Source: Hydractinia symbiolongicarpus
Taxonomy: Eukaryota; Cnidaria; Hydrozoa; Anthoathecata; Hydractiniidae
Assembly: GCF_029227915.1 (NCBI RefSeq)
Contig: NC_079883.1
Span: 13,828,001-13,892,000, forward strand
Direction: 5' to 3'
DNA: 64,000 nucleotides
Position numbers and translations under genes: made by a program. Shown here one piece after another: positions 62,532 through 64,000 of this stretch. The notes below the pieces were generated by a model, which worked only from the letters and a program-made list of their open reading frames with translations, did not search any database and was not told the origin of the DNA. Each line of letters begins with the position of its first letter. The first letter of the stretch is position 1.

Positions 62532-63024
62532 TCAATATGGTTGCTTCTGCAATGTGACTCGCTGACAATTGTTGTCACCGTTCTTACATTTGCTTTTGTA
62601 AGTTTTAACGTTATCTTTGTTTGCACGGCGACAGCTAACTTCGTTGTCTTTACATTTCCCTAAAAACGACTTTGAGTCCTTTCCATTTGATTTTTCGTTT
62701 GACTTTACAGTAGCACTTCCTAGAAGTAGCATTTTATCTGTTATTGTACTTCTTTCTCGTCTCACCAGTTGTTTTAAGTGCGTATCTTCCACTTTGCCGT
62801 TCAGTGGGCATATGTATGGAAAGTTTTTATAAATTATGGCACTTCGGCACCATGTTGGTTGGTGCGATCCCTAAATATAACAAAAGTCGTTTCACGAACC
62901 ATAAAATTATACATACCTTCGACTTTAAGTTGAAACTTTAGAATAGAAAATGTCAATCAATACTCACCTGCGCTGACAAATGAATTGCGGTGAAAAATAA
63001 AAAGAGCGTTTTTAAAGAAAACAT
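62532..63024 (-). CDS. Six-Cys secreted peptide family, copy I (intact)
   Basis: Exon 1 (63024-62968) is a 19-codon signal peptide (MFSLKTLFLFFTAIHLSAQ). Exon 2 (62870-62532) adds 112 codons; the intron is 97 bp (CAG-GTGAGT; ATATTTAG), phase 0. The 131-residue protein keeps W-C-x12-C-x51-C-x6-C-x14-C-x6-C. It differs from copy G at scattered positions (for instance PLNG for PPND before the Lys-rich part). A TATA box is 94 bp upstream. Function unknown. Confidence 0.8.
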
Positions 63025-63117
63025 GTTTATAAATGGTTGCTTTACTTCTAACTTGATGCTTTATCAGATATGTCTTGAGTTGTAAAGATGGTTGCTAAAC
63101 TGTTCACGTACCTACAA

Positions 63118-63124
63118 TTTTATA
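63118..63124 (-). promoter_or_regulatory. TATA box of copy I
   Basis: TATAAAA on the minus strand, 94 bp before the ATG at 63024. Confidence 0.55.
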
Positions 63125-64000
63125 GTGTTTAGAGGAAAACTAAGTTGGGCTCGTTACTTTTCAAAACAGTTTCGAGATGCTTTATTTCCTTTTAGCGCCA
63201 TTAAAAAAAAGAAAAAATACCGGAAAACTATGTATGGCAATTGAAAATGAATTAATGATTGTAACCATGTAACTCTTCCTTGTTAATGTTTAAAAAATCT
63301 AGAATATGCAGGAAAAATTGTTTTTCGTTCTTCATGTTTTTACGTTTTCTATTTTATCACAGATTTGACATGAAATTACCAACTACACAGTACACATGTG
63401 ATTCCAGGTTTATCACAATAGGACATGTTGTGTCAAGGTGAACACAAAACTAAGTAGATAGAAATTATGCAAAGATCAATTAAGGAAAAGCAGCAACATA
63501 TTATTCCTGTAGAACCAACAGAGCAAGCCGGAAAATATTGGCGTGTAATATCTATCATCCTGTAGAAAGATTAAACACAAACAGGTAATTATCTTTACAT
63601 TATTTAATGCAGTCAGTTGTATTACGTAGATTTTTTTTGTTCTCTACTCTAATGATTACAAACATTCAAATATTTCTTCGTAATGTCTTAGAAATGTAGA
63701 GAAAGCAGGAAAAAAATTTTCGTTGCTGTTTTGACTACGCCGTAATAACAAACGTGATTGCTTTGAATGCTCTCCTGTGTAGCCGTGTGAGAGAATGGCG
63801 AATTATCTAAAGTGTATGTCGTATATACATACATATTATTGCATTGCAAATCAGCAGGGAAATTTGTTCATATAGTAACGCATCCCTAACTTACCAAATT
63901 CGTCTTTGAATGCATCACAGTGCTTTCATATCAAATTATTTTAATCCATCTTAACTAACTATTTAATGTGATTCTTGAAAGTTTATTAAATCTGTTTCTT

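Larger units (their letters stand above)
59540..64000 (+). repeat. Segmental duplication of about 50650-54500, offset about 9.5 kb
   Basis: The second half of unit 4 plus the 62.5 kb gene and its upstream flank matches the second half of unit 3 plus the 53.0 kb gene and its upstream flank, in the same order and orientation, running to the window end. Confidence 0.85.

Overview
The window is animal nuclear DNA, AT-rich, with short exons, GT-AG introns, TATA boxes, microsatellites and many small DNA transposons. A secreted serine protease with an N-terminal ShK domain, an ANKUB1-like gene and a multicopy animal gene with a CXC tail all suggest a cnidarian, perhaps a hydrozoan. The species cannot be named from sequence alone. 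No rRNA, tRNA gene or CRISPR array was seen.

Layout. (1) 1.3-5.4 kb: a small inverted-repeat element, then a candidate DNA transposon of about 3.6 kb. It has long terminal inverted repeats and a spliced gene encoding a predicted PIN/FEN-like nuclease with a cysteine-rich CXC tail; I see no DDE transposase. (2) 5.9-8.8 kb: an ANKUB1-like gene (two ubiquitin-like domains plus ankyrin repeats), two main exons. (3) 9.9-13.1 kb, minus strand: a four-exon ShK-trypsin-fold protease of 328 residues, with a MITE in one intron. (4) 15.07-36.56 kb: a very large inverted duplication with arms of about 9.6 and 11.0 kb around an 0.8 kb spacer. (5) 38.8-39.5 kb: a MITE with TTAA target sites. (6) 39.7-64.0 kb: tandem and segmental duplications built on a 4.4 kb unit.

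The main result is a family of small secreted proteins that occupies regions 4 to 6. Every member has a short first exon that is only a signal peptide (14 or 19 codons, ending in CAG), a phase-0 intron, and one second exon. The intact mature proteins are Lys-rich and share one cysteine pattern: W-C-x12-C, then after 51-62 residues C-x6-C-x14-C-x6-C. I find twelve loci: four intact (30.1-32.6, 53.0-53.5, 55.4-55.9 and 62.5-63.0 kb) and eight broken by stops, frameshifts or a lost start. I do not recognise the family. It looks like a secreted peptide family expanding and decaying by tandem, inverted and segmental duplication. The four intact genes have TATA boxes about 75-95 bp before the ATG.

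The 41.8-50.6 kb segment looks like one recent tandem duplication of 4.4 kb: the junction between older subunits can be read at single-base level. Either the locus is very dynamic or part of it is an assembly duplicate; divergence between the palindrome arms argues that at least that structure is real.
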